A stretch of DNA of 51,552 nt. Source: Oscillospiraceae bacterium (GTDB taxonomy: Bacteria > Bacillota > Clostridia > Oscillospirales > Oscillospiraceae). The notes beneath the pieces were generated by a model that was not told the origin of the DNA, did not search any database, and saw only the letters and a program-made list of their open reading frames with translations. Position numbers and translations under genes: made by a program. Positions within the stretch are counted from its first letter, which is position 1. Each line of letters starts with the position of its first letter. Below are positions 50,350 through 51,552 of the stretch, one piece after another. The stretch spans positions 1-51,552 of the forward strand of contig JABLYK010000014.1 in assembly GCA_018265835.1 (NCBI GenBank), in the 5' to 3' direction.

Positions 50350-50377
50350 GGGTAACATGAAGCGCGGTCGTTGTCAA
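50349..50377 (-). promoter_or_regulatory. Promoter of the GntR-ABC operon
   Basis: Perfect TTGACA (50377-50372), 17-base spacer and a weak -10 TACCCT (50354-50349) on the minus strand. Confidence 0.6.
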
Positions 50378-50550
50378 GATAAAGTTTTGCAGTCTCGCCC
50401 GGCAGCATCAATCTGGGCCGGATTTTGTTGTTATGTAAACTTGTCCGGCGTTTTTTTTGCTCAATTTTGCTGAAAATCCGTGATTTTGAACACTTTTTAA
50501 GAATAATTTTCTTTTTGTTGAACAATTCCATCCGAAAATGTGGTATCCTA
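50378..50550. other. AT-rich spacer
   Basis: No gene. It contains GCCGGA...TCCGGC followed by a T8 run (about 50414-50459) and TGTGGTATCCT (50539-50549), which might be an extended -10 box just before repeat B copy 10; neither is firm. Confidence 0.45.
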
Positions 50551-50659
50551 CGTCAGAACGGGCGCGCGCCATTGCGCAGCCGCGCAGAGCGCGGCGGCTC
50601 CATATCTGCTTCCCCGTTCTTCCTTTTCGCGTCGCAACCACTTCGTTGGGTTGCGCCGG
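50551..50659 (+). repeat. Repeat B, copy 10
   Basis: CGTCAGAACGGGCGCGC, long GC-rich loop, CCCCGTTCTTCCTTT and a different hairpin 2, CGCAACCACTTCGTTGGGTTGCG. Lies upstream of the flippase gene. Confidence 0.85.
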
Positions 50660-50690
50660 AGATGCGAGGGGGGGCGTAACGCACTGAGCC

Positions 50691-50812
50691 AAGGCTTCCC
50701 CCTCTGGGGGAAGCTGTCGGCGCAGCCGACTGATGAGGGGAATGCCGCAACGCACGCCACCTCATCCGACCGCCCTTCGGGCGGCCACCTTCCCCTCAAG
50801 GGGAAGGCTTTA
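50691..50812 (+). repeat. Repeat C, copy 2 (intact)
   Basis: Same design and nearly the same sequence as 43188-43308. Hairpin GTCGGCGCAGCCGAC replaces GTCACCGAAGGTGAC, so that stem differs between copies but remains paired. Confidence 0.85.
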
Positions 50813-50901
50813 AAAGGTGCGGCAGATTGACAAAACGTGCAACCCCATGGAAGCGGCAAGACGCCGCAATGTTTTTTTGACAAGCTGAGGACACGTCCAT
50901 T

Positions 50902-51552
50902 ATGAGTCAGAACAAATACAAAACGCTCATATCCAACACCATGCTCATCAGTCTCGGCACGTTCGGGTCGAAGCTGCTGGTGTTCTTCATGGTGCGGTTC
51001 TACACGGGGTATCTCACCCCGGCGGACTACGGCACCGCCGACCTCATCACGCAGACCGCGAATCTGCTCTTCCCGCTGATCTCGCTCGGCATCACGGAAG
51101 GCGTGTTCCGCTTCGCCGTCGATCACGCCAAGAGCCGGCGGCACATCTTCACCGTCGGCCTGTACACGATCACGGCGGGCGCGCTGCTGCTCGCCGTCGC
51201 GCTGCCGCTGCTCGGCCTCGTGCCGGAGTTTGACGGCTACCTGTGGCTGATCGCGCTGTTCACAATGGCCTCGTGCTACCACTCGCTGTGCGCGCAGTTC
51301 GTCCGCGCCGAGGGCAAAACGGCGCTGTTCGCCGTGCAGGGCATGATCAACACCCTGCTCGTCATCGGGCTGAACATCCTGTTTCTCGCCGTGCTGCACT
51401 GGGGCGTCACGGGGTACGTCCTCTCCGTCGCGCTGGCGGACATCCTGTGCACACTGCTGCTGATCTTCAAGGAAAAGCTCTGGCGGCAGCTCGTCGCGCG
51501 GCCAAGCCGTGCGGCGTTCCGCGAGATGCTCCGCTACAGCATCCCCATGATC
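50902..51552 (+). CDS. Polysaccharide flippase-like membrane protein, 5' part
   Basis: 217 codons up to the window end, no stop. Translation begins MSQNKYKTLISNTMLISLGT and continues with FMVRFYTGYLTPADYGTADL, PLISLGITEGVFRFAVD and regular hydrophobic segments: the pattern of Wzx/polysaccharide-biosynthesis (MOP superfamily) exporters, which move lipid-linked sugars across the membrane. TGAGGA lies about 11 bases before the ATG. The gene runs out of the window, so length and neighbours are unknown. Confidence 0.88.
   Translation, partial: MSQNKYKTLISNTMLISLGTFGSKLLVFFMVRFYTGYLTPADYGTADLITQTANLLFPLISLGITEGVFRFAVDHAKSRRHIFTVGLYTITAGALLLAVALPLLGLVPEFDGYLWLIALFTMASCYHSLCAQFVRAEGKTALFAVQGMINTLLVIGLNILFLAVLHWGVTGYVLSVALADILCTLLLIFKEKLWRQLVARPSRAAFREMLRYSIPMI

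Noticed and set aside
50548..51399. Minus-strand open frame across the last kilobase
   Set aside because: It runs through repeats C and B and is opposite the flippase gene, which has a coherent membrane-protein sequence on the plus strand.

Overview
The window is GC-rich (roughly 60% by eye) and looks like a low-redundancy chromosome segment from an anaerobic, endospore-lineage Firmicute of the Clostridia (Oscillospiraceae/Ruminococcaceae type). The grounds are a SpoIIR homologue, an ECF transporter beside truA, a DHODH-B type pyr operon with a PyrI regulatory chain, a ClpE-type ATPase, a phosphoketolase, strong AGGAGG-type Shine-Dalgarno sites and the dense intergenic repeats. The organism name is inference; nothing here fixes the species.

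Layout. 1-8.6 kb: repeat copy, a lipoprotein preceded by a 25-codon membrane peptide, prfB, a DUF1275 membrane protein, two overlapping flavoprotein genes and phosphoketolase. 8.6-10.6 kb: repeat-rich and then AT-rich segment with a VanZ-like gene and a small secreted protein. 10.6-20.6 kb: one nine-gene operon pyrC-carA-carB-pyrK-pyrD-pyrF-pyrE-pyrB-pyrI encoding the whole route to UMP; carB carries an in-frame amber stop that cuts off its allosteric domain. 20.6-24 kb: repeats, spoIIR, ispE and a phosphoglycerate mutase on the minus strand. 24-31 kb: an F-type ATP synthase operon. 31-42 kb: minus-strand housekeeping blocks (DUF523, rhomboid, pseudouridine synthase, macrodomain, ClpE, CvpA, DUF5711, truA, ecfT-ecfA2-ecfA1). 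42-50.3 kb: a methyltransferase, an amino-acid ABC transporter with two binding proteins, and a GntR-regulated ABC-2 exporter. The last 650 bases start a polysaccharide flippase cut by the window end.

The most unusual gene is in the ATP synthase operon. Subunits a, c, b, gamma, beta and epsilon are separate, but there is no free delta or alpha gene: a single 753-codon reading frame joins a second b subunit, the C-terminal domain of delta (its six-helix N-domain is missing) and a complete alpha. Since F1 has three alphas, this raises the possibility of up to three covalent peripheral stalks. 

The second notable signal is a family of about ten intergenic elements built as CGTC + a variable stem-loop + TTCCTT + a second stem-loop. 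Stem 1 changes in sequence from copy to copy with both arms changing together, several copies lie directly after stop codons in sense orientation, and one sits inside another repeat. A third observation is an amino-acid-binding lipoprotein whose domain order appears circularly permuted.
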